64,000 nucleotides of DNA, taken from assembly GCF_020682705.1 (NCBI RefSeq), contig NZ_JAGTTN010000001.1:620001-684000 (forward strand), in the 5' to 3' direction. This document shows, piece by piece, positions 34,380-42,863 of the stretch. Numbering within the stretch: position 1 is the first letter of the stretch; each line of letters begins with the position of its first letter. A program made the position numbers and the translations under genes. The notes beneath the pieces are model-generated. The model did no database searches. It had not been told where the DNA came from and saw only the letters and a list, made by a program, of their open reading frames with translations. The stretch comes from Microbacterium allomyrinae (GTDB taxonomy: Bacteria > Actinomycetota > Actinomycetes > Actinomycetales > Microbacteriaceae).

Positions 34380-35054
34380 GTGTCGGGCGAGTCCACAGCG
34401 CCTTCTCGGCGCTGGTGGGTGGTGGCGCTGGTTCTGCTCGGCATCGCCGCGCTCGCCTTCGCCGTCGGTCGCTTCTCGACGTTCGGCGCGCAGTCGACGA
34501 TCACGGCGCCGGGCACAGCCTCCCCGGAGGCGGGATTCTCGCGCGACATGCAGGTGCATCACGCACAGGCTGTCGAGATGGCCATGGAGATCTACCGCAA
34601 GACCGACGACGAGCAGCTGCGGGTGCTCTCGTACGACATCGCGACAGGTCAAGCCGGTCAGCGCGGTGAGATGTACGACTGGCTCGTGAAGTGGGGACTG
34701 TCGCAGACCGGCGGACCGATGATGCAGTGGATGGACGCGTCCGAGGCCGGACACGCCCATGGCGCGACCGCCGGTGGCGAGGCGATGACCGACGAGGAGG
34801 CCCGTGTGGCGATGGGCATGGCGTCGGCCGCCGAGATCGCCGCGCTCCAGGACGCTTCCGGGCAGGAGGCCGACTGCCTCTTCCTCGCGCTCATGATCCG
34901 TCACCACGAGGGGGCGATCCCCATGGCGGAGGCGCTCCTCGAGCTCGGCTCCGATCCGCGTGCCCTCCAGGTCGCCCAGAGCATCAAGGACGGCCAGTCG
35001 GCCGAGATCGCGGCGATGCAGTCGATGCAGGCCCGCCTCGGCTGCTCCGCCTGA
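34380..35054 (+). CDS. DUF305 membrane-anchored protein (second copy)
   Basis: A 224-residue protein with one N-terminal membrane helix (WWVVALVLLGIAALAFAVGRFSTF) and an external DUF305 domain. Paired histidines occur at MQVHHAQAVEMA (near residue 60) and MIRHHEGAIPMAEALL (near residue 175). The GTG start lies six bases after the DUF3105 stop without a strong ribosome binding site, suggesting coupled translation. A bidirectional terminator at 35100-35138 follows. Metal, perhaps copper, binding is inferred from the His/Met pattern. Confidence 0.85.
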   Translation: MSGESTAPSRRWWVVALVLLGIAALAFAVGRFSTFGAQSTITAPGTASPEAGFSRDMQVHHAQAVEMAMEIYRKTDDEQLRVLSYDIATGQAGQRGEMYDWLVKWGLSQTGGPMMQWMDASEAGHAHGATAGGEAMTDEEARVAMGMASAAEIAALQDASGQEADCLFLALMIRHHEGAIPMAEALLELGSDPRALQVAQSIKDGQSAEIAAMQSMQARLGCSA

Positions 35055-35099
35055 CCCGAGAGATCCGCTGATCGGACCCAGCCGGAGAGCCTGCTGATC

Positions 35100-35138
35100 G
35101 GATGCCGGGGCTCGGCGCATCGCTGAGCCCCGGCATCC
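35100..35138. terminator. Bidirectional terminator hairpin
   Basis: GGATGCCGGGGCTC and its exact complement form a 14-bp stem with an 11-base loop between the convergent DUF305 and sugar permease genes. The T-rich run is poor, but position and stability fit a shared terminator. Confidence 0.7.
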
Positions 35139-35143
35139 GTTCG

Positions 35144-36121
35144 TCAGCCCTTCGTCGCGCCCGCCATCAGGCCTCTCACGAAGAACCTCTGCAGTGAGAG
35201 GAAAACGACGAGCGGCACGAAGAGGACCAGGAACGCGCCCGCCGACACCAGGAACCACTGGTCGCCCCACGACCCGGAAAGCGAGTTGAGCGTCTGCGTC
35301 ATCGGCAGCGACGACGACGGAGCGAAGATCGTCGCGACCAGCAGGTCGTTCCACACCCAGACGAACTGGAGGATCGCGAACGACGCGAGCGCCGGCGTCG
35401 CCAGCGGCAGAATGATCCGGAAGAAGATCTGCCCGTGCCCGGCACCGTCCACGCGCGCCGCCTCGATCACGTCCGAGGGGATCTCGGCGATGAAGTTGTA
35501 GAGCAGGAAGATCGCCAGCGGCAGGCCGAACATCACGTGCGCGATCCACATCGTCGCGAAGCTGTGATCGACCTCCCGCATCTCCAGGCCCGGGAAGATC
35601 GCGACATCGCCGAACTCGAGTCCGCGTGAGAACAGGCCCAGCAACGGCACCAGCGCCATCTGGATCGGCACGATCTGCAGCGCGAAGACGGCGACGAACA
35701 GCATCCCGCGGCCCTTGAAGTCCATCCACGCGAACGCGTAGGCGGCCAGTGACGCGATCGCGAGCGCGAAGACCGTGACGGGGATCGTGATCGCGAGCGA
35801 GTTCAGGAAGGACTCGCCGAGCGTCAGTGCGGTGCCGCCCGAGGTGAGGGCATCCTCGTAGTTCCCCAGCGTGAAGTCGGGGTTCGTGAAGACCGTCCAC
35901 CACCCCGATGTCGCCGAATCCGCCCCAGGACGGAAGGACGTGATCAGCAGCCCGAGTGTCGGGATCGTCCACAGGAACGCGATCGCGATGGCGATCACCG
36001 TCGCCACGGGCGACGTCAGCCGCTTCTGCGCCTGGGCCTCGTTGCGGCGGGTCTCGCGCGCGATCCTGCGCGCGGCGGCCCTGTCGATCTGCGTGGTCGC
36101 CTTGGAGTCGACGGCGGTCAT
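35144..36121 (-). CDS. Carbohydrate ABC transporter permease, MalG type
   Basis: The second permease of a CUT1 sugar importer. The 325-residue protein has six hydrophobic helices and the EAA loop EIPSDVIEAARVDGAGHGQIFFRIILPLATPAL that contacts the ATPase. A longer N-terminal cytoplasmic tail (about 35 residues) precedes helix 1. ATG 36121, overlapping the stop of the upstream permease, was chosen over the GTG three bases before it because GGAGG lies seven bases away. It closes the binding protein-permease-permease unit. No ATPase gene follows. Confidence 0.9.
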   Translation of the reverse strand: MTAVDSKATTQIDRAAARRIARETRRNEAQAQKRLTSPVATVIAIAIAFLWTIPTLGLLITSFRPGADSATSGWWTVFTNPDFTLGNYEDALTSGGTALTLGESFLNSLAITIPVTVFALAIASLAAYAFAWMDFKGRGMLFVAVFALQIVPIQMALVPLLGLFSRGLEFGDVAIFPGLEMREVDHSFATMWIAHVMFGLPLAIFLLYNFIAEIPSDVIEAARVDGAGHGQIFFRIILPLATPALASFAILQFVWVWNDLLVATIFAPSSSLPMTQTLNSLSGSWGDQWFLVSAGAFLVLFVPLVVFLSLQRFFVRGLMAGATKG

Positions 36122-37461
36122 CACCGCACCTCCCTCTGCCTACGGAGCTGTCGGACGTTGTAGATGATCAGCGGTGTGACGAAGACGAAGATGAGCACGG
36201 CCAGCGCGGCCGCGTGCCCGTAGCTCTGGAACCGCTGCTGCTGGTTGACCATCTCGAAACCCAGCACCGTCGAGTTCGACCGGCCGCCGGTCATCACCGC
36301 CACGATGTCGTACAGCTTGAGCGAGGAGATCGTGATCGTCGTCAGCACGATGACGATGGCGGTGCGGATGCCCGGCACGGTCACGTTGACGAAGCGCTGC
36401 CACGCCGTCGTGCCGTCGAGCTGAGCGGCCTCCATCTGCTCGGCCGGCACCGCCTTGATCGCGGCCGAGAGCACCACCATCGCGAATCCCGTCTGCGCCC
36501 ACACGAATGCGAAGAGCAGGCAGAACGTGTTCACGAGGGGCCAGACGTCCAGCCACCGGACCGGCTCACCGCCGAACGCCACGACGAGAGCGTTCAGGAT
36601 TCCGATCTGCTCCCCCTGCCGGTAGTCGTAGACGAACTTCCAGATCAGGCTGATGCTCACCGGTGCGATCGCGAACGGGATGAACACCAGGATCTTCAGG
36701 AACCGGTCGCCGCGCGACCGCTCCATGAAGGCGGCGTATGCGAGGCCCACGACGGTCGCGAAGATGGGGGCGAAGATCGCCCAGATCAGGGTGTTGATGA
36801 TCGACCAGAAGCCCTGCGGATTCGTGAAGGCCCACTCGTAGTTCTCCAGGCCGACGAAGTTCTCGCCGGTCTTGTCGTAGAACGACTGGATGATCGTCGC
36901 GATGCTGGGGTAGATGAGGCCGATCAGGATCAGGATGGCGGCCGGTGCCATGAACAGCGTCAACTGGTAGAGGTAGCCGGCCCCCTCGCGCGCCCGGAGG
37001 TCGGCGTAGAAGAGCAGGCCGCCGGCGATGAGTGCGATGAGGAGAACGTAGATGACGGCGTTCTGGTAGGGCCGCAGCATCATGAACGCGAGCACCGGGA
37101 TCGCGAAGCACGAGATCAGTCGCAGCCAGAAGTAGCCCGCGCCCTTCCGGGGCGCGTACTCGATGAGCAGCAGCAGGATCCCGACGACCACCCCGAAGAG
37201 CACGAGGACGATCGGGATCTGCACGATCGGCCCCATATTGCCGATCCATTGGAAGAACGAGTTGAACGAGAACCCCAGCGATGTCGGCCGTGCATCCGGG
37301 GCCGGCGGGCTGAGGAACAGGAAGATGACGAGCGCCGCGATCAGGATGAACCCGATCGTCACCACGATGCGCGTCGTCGCGCGCGAGGGCTGTTTCTTCT
37401 TCGTCGAGGGCGTCGGGGGTGTGCTCTGCGCCTGATCCGCCGAGGTTGCCGTTTGAGACAT
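36121..37461 (-). CDS. Carbohydrate ABC transporter permease, MalF type
   Basis: The first permease of the CUT1 importer, 446 residues, longer than usual because of extra N-terminal hydrophobic segments before the transporter core. The EAA loop AVPAEQMEAAQLDGTTAWQRFVNVTVPGIRTAI is near residue 355-385. It overlaps the second permease at its stop (TGATG). The binding-protein gene ends 96 bases upstream, with a nested hairpin (37500-37550) in between. Confidence 0.9.
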   Translation of the reverse strand: MSQTATSADQAQSTPPTPSTKKKQPSRATTRIVVTIGFILIAALVIFLFLSPPAPDARPTSLGFSFNSFFQWIGNMGPIVQIPIVLVLFGVVVGILLLLIEYAPRKGAGYFWLRLISCFAIPVLAFMMLRPYQNAVIYVLLIALIAGGLLFYADLRAREGAGYLYQLTLFMAPAAILILIGLIYPSIATIIQSFYDKTGENFVGLENYEWAFTNPQGFWSIINTLIWAIFAPIFATVVGLAYAAFMERSRGDRFLKILVFIPFAIAPVSISLIWKFVYDYRQGEQIGILNALVVAFGGEPVRWLDVWPLVNTFCLLFAFVWAQTGFAMVVLSAAIKAVPAEQMEAAQLDGTTAWQRFVNVTVPGIRTAIVIVLTTITISSLKLYDIVAVMTGGRSNSTVLGFEMVNQQQRFQSYGHAAALAVLIFVFVTPLIIYNVRQLRRQREVR

Positions 37462-37499
37462 GGAGTGCGCCTTCCTCCGTCGTCGTCGACGGATGCCGT

Positions 37500-37550
37500 C
37501 ACCCGGGTGCCGGGTCCGCGCGGCGAGCGCGCAGACCCGACATCCGGGTG
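37500..37550 (-). other. Nested hairpin between binding protein and permease genes
   Basis: Three nested inverted repeats, CACCCGG/CCGGGTG, CGGGTC/GACCCG and CGCG/CGCG, share one centre just after the binding-protein stop. In CUT1 operons such structures protect the upstream mRNA or partly terminate, giving more binding protein than permease. Confidence 0.6.
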
Positions 37551-37557
37551 CGATGCG

Positions 37558-38901
37558 TCAGTTCTCGTAACCTGCCTGGATGTCGCTGAGGACCTGAGGC
37601 GTCGGCTTGCCGTCGATCCAGTCGACCATGCCGCGCCAGAAGGATCCCGACCCGACCGTCGCGGGCATCAGGTCGGATGCGTCGTAGCCGAACACCGTCT
37701 CGGGGTCCTGCACGATCGTCATCGCATCGGTCAGGAACTTGCTCGACGCGAGCGACGGGTCGGCACCGGAGTTCGCCGAGATGGCGCCTCCGAGCGACAC
37801 GCGGGCGTCGGCCCATTCCGGCGTCGACATGTACTCCGCAACGGCCTGTGTCGCTGCGTCGTCCGAGAAGACGGTGACGAACTCGCCTCCGCCGGACACC
37901 GAGAACGGCTCACCCTCGAATCCGGGCATGAGGAACGCGTACACGTCGCCGTCCTCGGCGACGTCGGGCGTGGCGCCCTCCGCTGTCTGGACCGCGAGGA
38001 AGTTCGCGGTGAGGAACGACGCCTGGTGCGTCAGTGCGCAGGTGCCGTTCGCGACGGCGGCGGCGATCGGGTCTCCGAACGCTGTGGAGTTGATGCTCGC
38101 CACATCGCCGAATCCGGCATTGACGTACTGCGGGTCCAGCAGGATCTTCGCGACCTCGTCGAACGCCGACTCGATGTCGGGGTCGGTGAACGGGACGTCG
38201 CCGGCCGCCCAGCTGTTGTACACGTCGGCACCGGACTGACGAAGCACGAGGTCTTCGATCCAGTCCGTGCCCGGCCATCCGGACGCGGCTTCGGAGGAGA
38301 ATCCGGCGCACCACGGCGGCTCGCCGGTCTTCTCCTGGATCGTCGCGGTGAGCTCGAGCAGCTCCTCCCACGTCGTGGGGATCTCCACACCCCACTCCTC
38401 GAAGCTCGCCGGAGAGTAGTAGATGTACCCCTTGACGTTCGCCAGCATGGGGGCGGCGTAGAACGTGCCGTCGACCGAGCCGTACTCCTTCCACGACGGA
38501 GCCCAGTACTCATCGACGTTGGCGGCGACCTCGTCGGTGCCCGCCTGCACCTCTCCGGTATCGACGAGCGAACGAAACAGACCGGGCTGCGGCACGATCG
38601 CGATGTCGGGCGCCGAGCCGCCGGCGACCTTCGTCACGATGTTGCCCTCGAAGCCCTTGTCGCCGGTGTAGACGACTTCGACGCCGGTGTCGGCGGTGAA
38701 CGCGTCGAACGACTTCTGCAGATTGTCTGCCTCAGAGCCGGTGATGCCGCCCGAGATCTCGACGGTCTCACCCTCGAGCGAGCCGTCGTCGCTGTCGTCG
38801 TCGCCTCCGCCTTCGGCGCATCCGGCGAGTGCGAGGGCCGCGATGGTCGCGACTCCCAGGGCGATGTAGCCGCGCCGACCGCGCGATCGCAGTGCAGTCA
38901 T
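37558..38901 (-). CDS. Extracellular sugar-binding lipoprotein
   Basis: The solute-binding protein of the CUT1 importer, a 447-residue lipoprotein with signal GYIALGVATIAALALAGCAEGG (lipid Cys near residue 26). The mature domain has the family-1 binding-protein pattern (AFTADTGVEVVYTGD, NGTCALTHQASFL, and a C-terminal QVLSDIQAGYEN). The ligand cannot be told but is likely an oligosaccharide or glycoside. ATG 38901 was chosen over one 33 bases upstream because GGAGG lies eight bases before it. A LacI-type operator overlaps its promoter (38964-39011). Confidence 0.9.
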   Translation of the reverse strand: MTALRSRGRRGYIALGVATIAALALAGCAEGGGDDDSDDGSLEGETVEISGGITGSEADNLQKSFDAFTADTGVEVVYTGDKGFEGNIVTKVAGGSAPDIAIVPQPGLFRSLVDTGEVQAGTDEVAANVDEYWAPSWKEYGSVDGTFYAAPMLANVKGYIYYSPASFEEWGVEIPTTWEELLELTATIQEKTGEPPWCAGFSSEAASGWPGTDWIEDLVLRQSGADVYNSWAAGDVPFTDPDIESAFDEVAKILLDPQYVNAGFGDVASINSTAFGDPIAAAVANGTCALTHQASFLTANFLAVQTAEGATPDVAEDGDVYAFLMPGFEGEPFSVSGGGEFVTVFSDDAATQAVAEYMSTPEWADARVSLGGAISANSGADPSLASSKFLTDAMTIVQDPETVFGYDASDLMPATVGSGSFWRGMVDWIDGKPTPQVLSDIQAGYEN

Positions 38902-38963
38902 CTTCTCTGCCTCCTCATTGAGTTCGCGGAGCAACCGTCCTCGGACTCCGCACGTGCGAGATC

Positions 38964-39011
38964 GGGAACCGATTCCATGCTCACGCTAGGCGATGCGCGG
39001 GAGCGGCACAA
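38964..39011 (-). promoter_or_regulatory. Promoter and LacI-type operator of the sugar ABC operon
   Basis: On the minus strand TTGTGC (39006-39011) and TAGCGT (38983-38988) are 17 bases apart, a good -35/-10 pair. Downstream at 38964-38977 is GGGAACCGATTCCA (plus strand), an imperfect palindrome covering the predicted transcription start. It matches the perfect copy at 39085-39100. Confidence 0.65.
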
Positions 39012-39050
39012 TCGCCCAGGATCACAACTCGATAAACACGGCATCAGCGC

Positions 39051-39100
39051 TGGCACACGGGCGGGCGACGCGGCACAATAGGCGCTGGAACCGGTTCCAG
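39051..39100 (+). promoter_or_regulatory. Promoter and operator of the LacI-family gene
   Basis: CTGGAACCGGTTCCAG (39085-39100) is a perfect 16-bp palindrome starting at the expected transcription start of the regulator gene. TGGCAC (39051-39056) and CACAAT (39074-39079), 17 bases apart, are a weak -35/-10. The regulator is thus predicted to repress itself and the divergent transporter. Confidence 0.65.
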
Positions 39101-39146
39101 GATCTCGTGCGACGCCGATGTCCCGCGAGAGCGAGCGGAGGACCCG

Positions 39147-40193
39147 ATGGCGGGGATCGCCGATGTGGCCCGAGCGGCCGGGGTGTCGAAGTCGACGGCC
39201 TCGCGAGCGCTCACGGGAGCCGGCTACGTCTCGCCCTCCACTCGCACACGGGTACAGGATGCCGCGGCCGCGCTGGGATACGTCGCCACGACGAGCGCCG
39301 TCAGCCTGGTGACCGGCCGGACCCAGACCGTCGGGGTGGTGATGCCGTCGCTCGACCGCTGGTTCTTCGCCCAGGTGCTCGAGGGCATCCAGGATGCGCT
39401 CCTGGACCGCCGCTACGACCTCGCGCTGTACGGCGCTCCCCCGGAGTCGGGTGCACGGCGCGAGATGTTCGGGCACTTCCTCGCGCGCAAGAGGTTCGAC
39501 GGGCTGATCGCGGTGGGGATCGAGCCGAACGCGCACGAGCTCGAACGCCTGGTCGCCTTCGGCAAGCCGGTGGTGAGCGTCGGCGGCTACGACATCGGCA
39601 CGAACGCGGTCTCGATCGACGACGAGGCGGCGGGCCGCATCGCAACGGATCATCTCCTCGAGCTCGGACACCGCTCGATCGTCTTCCTCGGCGGCGATCC
39701 GGACGGTCGCCACACGAGCTTCGGCGACGGGCGTCGCCATGACGGCTACCGCGCTGCGATGCGCCGGGCGGGACTCGAGGCATCCGCTCGCCACGTGCAC
39801 TCCGAGGTGACGATGCCCGGCGGCTATGGTGCGGCGGTCGAGCTCCTGAGCGATCGTCGCACCCGGCCGTCCGCGATCGTGGGAGTGTGCGACGAGGTCG
39901 CGATCGGGGCGATCATCGCGGCCAGGCGCCTGGGGATCCGCGTTCCCGAGCGCGTGAGCGTGGTCGGCATCGACGATCACGCGCACGCCGACATGTTCTC
40001 GCTCACCACACTTCAGCAGCGTCCGCGCCAGCAGGGCCGGGCCGCGGTGCAGCTGCTGATGTGGCAGCTCGACGACCCCGATGCTCCGACGCACCGCATC
40101 TACGAGGCGTCACCGCTCGTCATGCGCAACTCCACCGCCGCGATCGATGCCGAGGCCTCGGCGATCATCGGGGTGACGTCGCACGGCGGGTGA
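39147..40193 (+). CDS. LacI family transcriptional regulator
   Basis: A 348-residue LacI/GalR repressor. The N-terminal helix-turn-helix and hinge read MAGIADVARAAGVSKSTASRALTGAGYVS, followed by the periplasmic-binding-protein-like effector domain from about residue 60 (TVGVVMPSLDRWFFAQVLEGIQDALLDRRYDL). GGAGGAC precedes the ATG. It is divergent from the CUT1 transporter. Two copies of a GGAACC-type palindrome in the shared 245-base region are the likely operators, so the gene is probably the local sugar-responsive repressor. Confidence 0.93.
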   Translation: MAGIADVARAAGVSKSTASRALTGAGYVSPSTRTRVQDAAAALGYVATTSAVSLVTGRTQTVGVVMPSLDRWFFAQVLEGIQDALLDRRYDLALYGAPPESGARREMFGHFLARKRFDGLIAVGIEPNAHELERLVAFGKPVVSVGGYDIGTNAVSIDDEAAGRIATDHLLELGHRSIVFLGGDPDGRHTSFGDGRRHDGYRAAMRRAGLEASARHVHSEVTMPGGYGAAVELLSDRRTRPSAIVGVCDEVAIGAIIAARRLGIRVPERVSVVGIDDHAHADMFSLTTLQQRPRQQGRAAVQLLMWQLDDPDAPTHRIYEASPLVMRNSTAAIDAEASAIIGVTSHGG

Positions 40194-40223
40194 TGCCGCA
40201 CGCGTGTCGCGGAGAACGACGAA

Positions 40224-40249
40224 GGCCCCGGATGCGAGCATCCGGGGCC
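40224..40249. terminator. Bidirectional terminator between lacI-type gene and rplL
   Basis: GGCCCCGGATG and its exact complement form an 11-bp stem with a four-base loop, followed by TT on both sides. It lies between the convergent stops and probably ends both transcripts. Confidence 0.75.
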
Positions 40250-40268
40250 TTCGAAAGGAAGAGCGAGA

Positions 40269-40649
40269 TTACTTGAGGGTAACCGTCGCGCCGGCCTCTT
40301 CGAGAGCGGCCTTGGCCTTCTCGGCGGCTTCCTTGTTGGCGCCTTCGAGGACGGCCTTGGGAGCACCGTCGACGACAGCCTTGGCCTCGCCCAGTCCGAG
40401 CGAGGTGAGCTCGCGGACCGTCTTGATGACCTGGATCTTCTTGTCGCCGGCAGCCTCGAGGATGACGTCGAAGGAGTCCTTCTCCTCGACCTCTTCTGCA
40501 GCGGCGCCGCCGCCGGCGCCGGCAGCGGCGACGGGAGCAGCAGCGGTGACGTCGAACTTCTCCTCGAACGCCTTCACGAACTCGCTGAGCTCGACGAGGG
40601 TGAGGTCGGCGAACTGCTGCAGCAGTTCCTCAGTGGTGAGCTTCGCCAT
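40269..40649 (-). CDS. rplL: Ribosomal protein L7/L12
   Basis: The 126-residue acidic stalk protein of the large ribosomal subunit, which recruits translation factors. The N-terminal dimerisation helices ([29 protein letters not shown]), the Ala/Gly hinge ([15 protein letters not shown]) and the C-terminal domain ([31 protein letters not shown]) are all standard. It follows rplJ by 47 bases on the same transcript, and a terminator lies downstream. rpoB, its usual neighbour, is not next to it. Confidence 0.98.
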   Translation of the reverse strand: MAKLTTEELLQQFADLTLVELSEFVKAFEEKFDVTAAAPVAAAGAGGGAAAEEVEEKDSFDVILEAAGDKKIQVIKTVRELTSLGLGEAKAVVDGAPKAVLEGANKEAAEKAKAALEEAGATVTLK

Positions 40650-40696
40650 GATGTATCTCCTAGATTGATGGGGTTGTGAGAAAGATCGCCGGTCGC

Positions 40697-41185
40697 TTAC
40701 GCGGCCTCGGCGGTCTCCAGCTTTTCGCGAAGCGCGTCGATGGTCGCGGCAGCCTTGCCCATCGTCGCCTTCATCATGCCCGCAGCCTTCGCCAGCAGAA
40801 CCTCACGGCTCTCGAGCGAGGCGTACTTGTTGACCTCGTCGGCGCTGAGGGAGTTGCCCTCGAAAACGCCGCCCTTGATCACGAGAAGCGGGTTGGCCTT
40901 GGCGAAGTCACGCAGAGCCTTCGCAGTGGCGACGAAGTCGCCGTGCACGAAAGCGATGGCCGACGGACCCTTGAGGTCCTCGTCCAACGCAGAGATCCCC
41001 GCGTTGTTCGCGGCGATCTTGGTCAGCGTGTTCTTCACCACGGCGTATTCCGCGTCCTGACGGATGCTGTTGCGCAGCTGCTTGAGCTGGGCAACCGTCA
41101 GACCGCGGTACTCGGTCAGCAGAACGGCGTTCGAGTTCTCGAAGTTCTTCGTGAGCTCGGCGACCGATGCATCCTTCTGCGCCAT
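40697..41185 (-). CDS. rplJ: Ribosomal protein L10
   Basis: L10 anchors the L7/L12 dimers to the ribosome. The 162-residue protein contains [40 protein letters not shown] and [24 protein letters not shown], both typical. ATG 41185 ([11 protein letters not shown]) was chosen because AAGGAG lies five bases upstream; the GTG at 41191 would overlap that site. A long structured leader (41186-41405) precedes it and probably regulates the operon. Confidence 0.98.
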   Translation of the reverse strand: MAQKDASVAELTKNFENSNAVLLTEYRGLTVAQLKQLRNSIRQDAEYAVVKNTLTKIAANNAGISALDEDLKGPSAIAFVHGDFVATAKALRDFAKANPLLVIKGGVFEGNSLSADEVNKYASLESREVLLAKAAGMMKATMGKAAATIDALREKLETAEAA

Positions 41186-41405
41186 GGTCACTCCTTGTGT
41201 GTATGAGACGCTCCGCGATGGCGGGGCGCCGGCCTCGGCATCCGCTCATCTGCTCGACACGGCAAACAAAAAAGCTCCGGCGCAAGCGCACGGAGCTGGA
41301 TTCCCGAATCCGGAAGAATCTTTCGTGACACCTGCGCGGGCCCCTGCGATGCAGTGCTTCGATCCCGTGCGCTTGCGCGCACGTCGATGACCGGCGGTCT
41401 TTGGC
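41186..41405 (-). ncRNA. L10 leader of the rplJ-rplL transcript, with attenuator
   Basis: A roughly 220-base untranslated leader on the minus strand between the promoter (41413-41441) and rplJ. It contains AGCTCCG...CGGAGCT (41273-41297) followed by six Ts (41268-41273 on the plus strand as As), an intrinsic-terminator shape. This matches the known L10 leader, in which excess L10 or L10-L12 complex favours termination or blocks translation. The exact ligand-binding fold was not modelled. Confidence 0.75.
41268..41297 (-). terminator. Attenuator hairpin in the rplJ leader
   Basis: A 7-bp stem, AGCTCCG with CGGAGCT, is followed directly by a run of six Us in the RNA. It ends about 80 bases before the rplJ start, as expected of a leader attenuator. 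Confidence 0.8.
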
Positions 41406-41412
41406 TTCGACA

Positions 41413-41441
41413 AGAGTACGTGATGCCCGGCGTCCAGCCAA
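41413..41441 (-). promoter_or_regulatory. Promoter of rplJ-rplL
   Basis: TTGGCT (41436-41441) and TACTCT (41413-41418) on the minus strand are separated by 17 bases, a good sigma-70-type promoter. Transcription would begin near 41406, giving the leader described above. Confidence 0.7.
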
Positions 41442-41557
41442 ATCGAGGGGAGTCATCCGCACCCGTTGCGCGCGGCGTCGCCCTGGTACAGGCTCGCATC
41501 AAGCCTACCCAGGACGAAGTCGCGCGACGATGCCGTCGGGCGACGGAGAGGACGACG

Positions 41558-42775
41558 ATGTCTGCGAACAGGGCTGTTGCCTACAAGGGTCCGGGAGAGG
41601 TCGAGGTCATCGACACCGACTACCCCGAGTTCGAGCTGAAGGACGGCCCCGGGGTCAACCCGGCGAACGTGGGCAGACAGGTGCCGCACGGCGCGATCCT
41701 GCGGACAGTCAGCACGAACATCTGCGGCTCGGACCAGCACATGGTGCGAGGGCGCACGACCGCCCCCGCGGGACTCGTGCTCGGACACGAGATCACCGGC
41801 GAGGTGGTCGAGGTGGGACCCGATGTCGAGTTCATCGCCGTCGGCGACATCGTGTCGGTCCCGTTCAACATCGCGTGCGGTCGATGCCGCAACTGCAAGG
41901 AGGGAAAGACCGGGATCTGTCTGAACGTCAATCCCGACCGCCCCGGCAGCGCCTACGGCTATGTCGACATGGGCGGCTGGGTGGGCGGCCAGGCCGAGTA
42001 CGTACTGGTTCCCTATGCGGACTGGAACCTGTTGAAGTTCCCCGACCGCGACCAGGCGCTCGAGAAGATCCTCGACCTCACGATGCTCTCCGACATCTTC
42101 CCCACCGGGTTCCACGGCGCCTACACCGCCGGCGTGCGTCCGGGCTCGACGGTGTACATCGCCGGAGCCGGTCCCGTCGGACTCGCCGCGGCCGTCGGCG
42201 CGCAGCTGCTGGGAGCCGCCGTCGTGATCGTCGGCGATCTCAACGAGGAGCGCCTGGCCCAGGCGCGATCCTTCGGCTGCGAGACCGTCGACGTCTCTCA
42301 GGGCGACCCGCAGGACCAGATCGAGCAGATCCTGGGCGTGCCCGAAGTCGACTGCGGCGTGGACGCGGTCGGCTTCGAAGCGCGCGGGCACGGAGCGGAT
42401 GCCTCGCACGAGGCCCCTGCCACGGTGCTCAACTCCCTCATGAGCCTCACCGCCGCCGGCGGCGCGCTCGGCATCCCGGGGCTGTACGTCACCGGCGACC
42501 CGGGCGGCGTCGACGAAGCAGCCAAGACGGGCTCCCTGTCGCTGCGGCTGGGCCTCGGCTGGGCGAAGTCGCTGTCGTTCACGACCGGCCAATGCCCGGT
42601 GATGCGCTACAACCGGCAGCTGATGATGGCGATCCTGCACGACAAGGTGCAGATCGCGCGCGCCGTCCACGCCACGCCGATCTCGCTCGAAGACGCCCCC
42701 CAGGGCTATGCCGACTTCGACAAGGGCGCCGCGAAGAAGTACGTGCTCAACCCGAACGGCTACATCACCGCGTGA
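41558..42775 (+). CDS. fdhA: Glutathione-independent formaldehyde dehydrogenase
   Basis: A 405-residue zinc-dependent medium-chain dehydrogenase of the Pseudomonas-type formaldehyde dehydrogenase/dismutase family. It oxidises formaldehyde to formate with tightly bound NAD and no glutathione. Zinc-ligand motifs are NICGSDQHM and GHEITGEV; structural zinc cysteines lie in CGRCRNCKEGKTGIC. The Rossmann motif is GAGPVGLAA, and the C-terminal GDPGGVDEAAKTGSLSLRLG is specific to this subfamily. ATG 41558 follows GGAGAGGA. A GlcG/HbpS gene follows on the same strand after a hairpin. Formaldehyde detoxification is the likely role. Confidence 0.9.
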   Translation: MSANRAVAYKGPGEVEVIDTDYPEFELKDGPGVNPANVGRQVPHGAILRTVSTNICGSDQHMVRGRTTAPAGLVLGHEITGEVVEVGPDVEFIAVGDIVSVPFNIACGRCRNCKEGKTGICLNVNPDRPGSAYGYVDMGGWVGGQAEYVLVPYADWNLLKFPDRDQALEKILDLTMLSDIFPTGFHGAYTAGVRPGSTVYIAGAGPVGLAAAVGAQLLGAAVVIVGDLNEERLAQARSFGCETVDVSQGDPQDQIEQILGVPEVDCGVDAVGFEARGHGADASHEAPATVLNSLMSLTAAGGALGIPGLYVTGDPGGVDEAAKTGSLSLRLGLGWAKSLSFTTGQCPVMRYNRQLMMAILHDKVQIARAVHATPISLEDAPQGYADFDKGAAKKYVLNPNGYITA

Positions 42776-42780
42776 CGACC

Positions 42781-42803
42781 GGATGCCGCAGCCCGCGGCA
42801 TCC
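42781..42803 (+). terminator. Short hairpin after the formaldehyde dehydrogenase gene
   Basis: GGATGCCGC and its exact complement GCGGCATCC surround a five-base loop five bases after the stop. It may terminate the transcript or shield the mRNA end; the GlcG gene downstream has its own ribosome binding site. Confidence 0.6.
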
Positions 42804-42863
42804 GTCGGGCTGTCGATGCCCGTCGTCCTCCTGCGTCGCATGTCCATCACGAAAGGAACCGTC

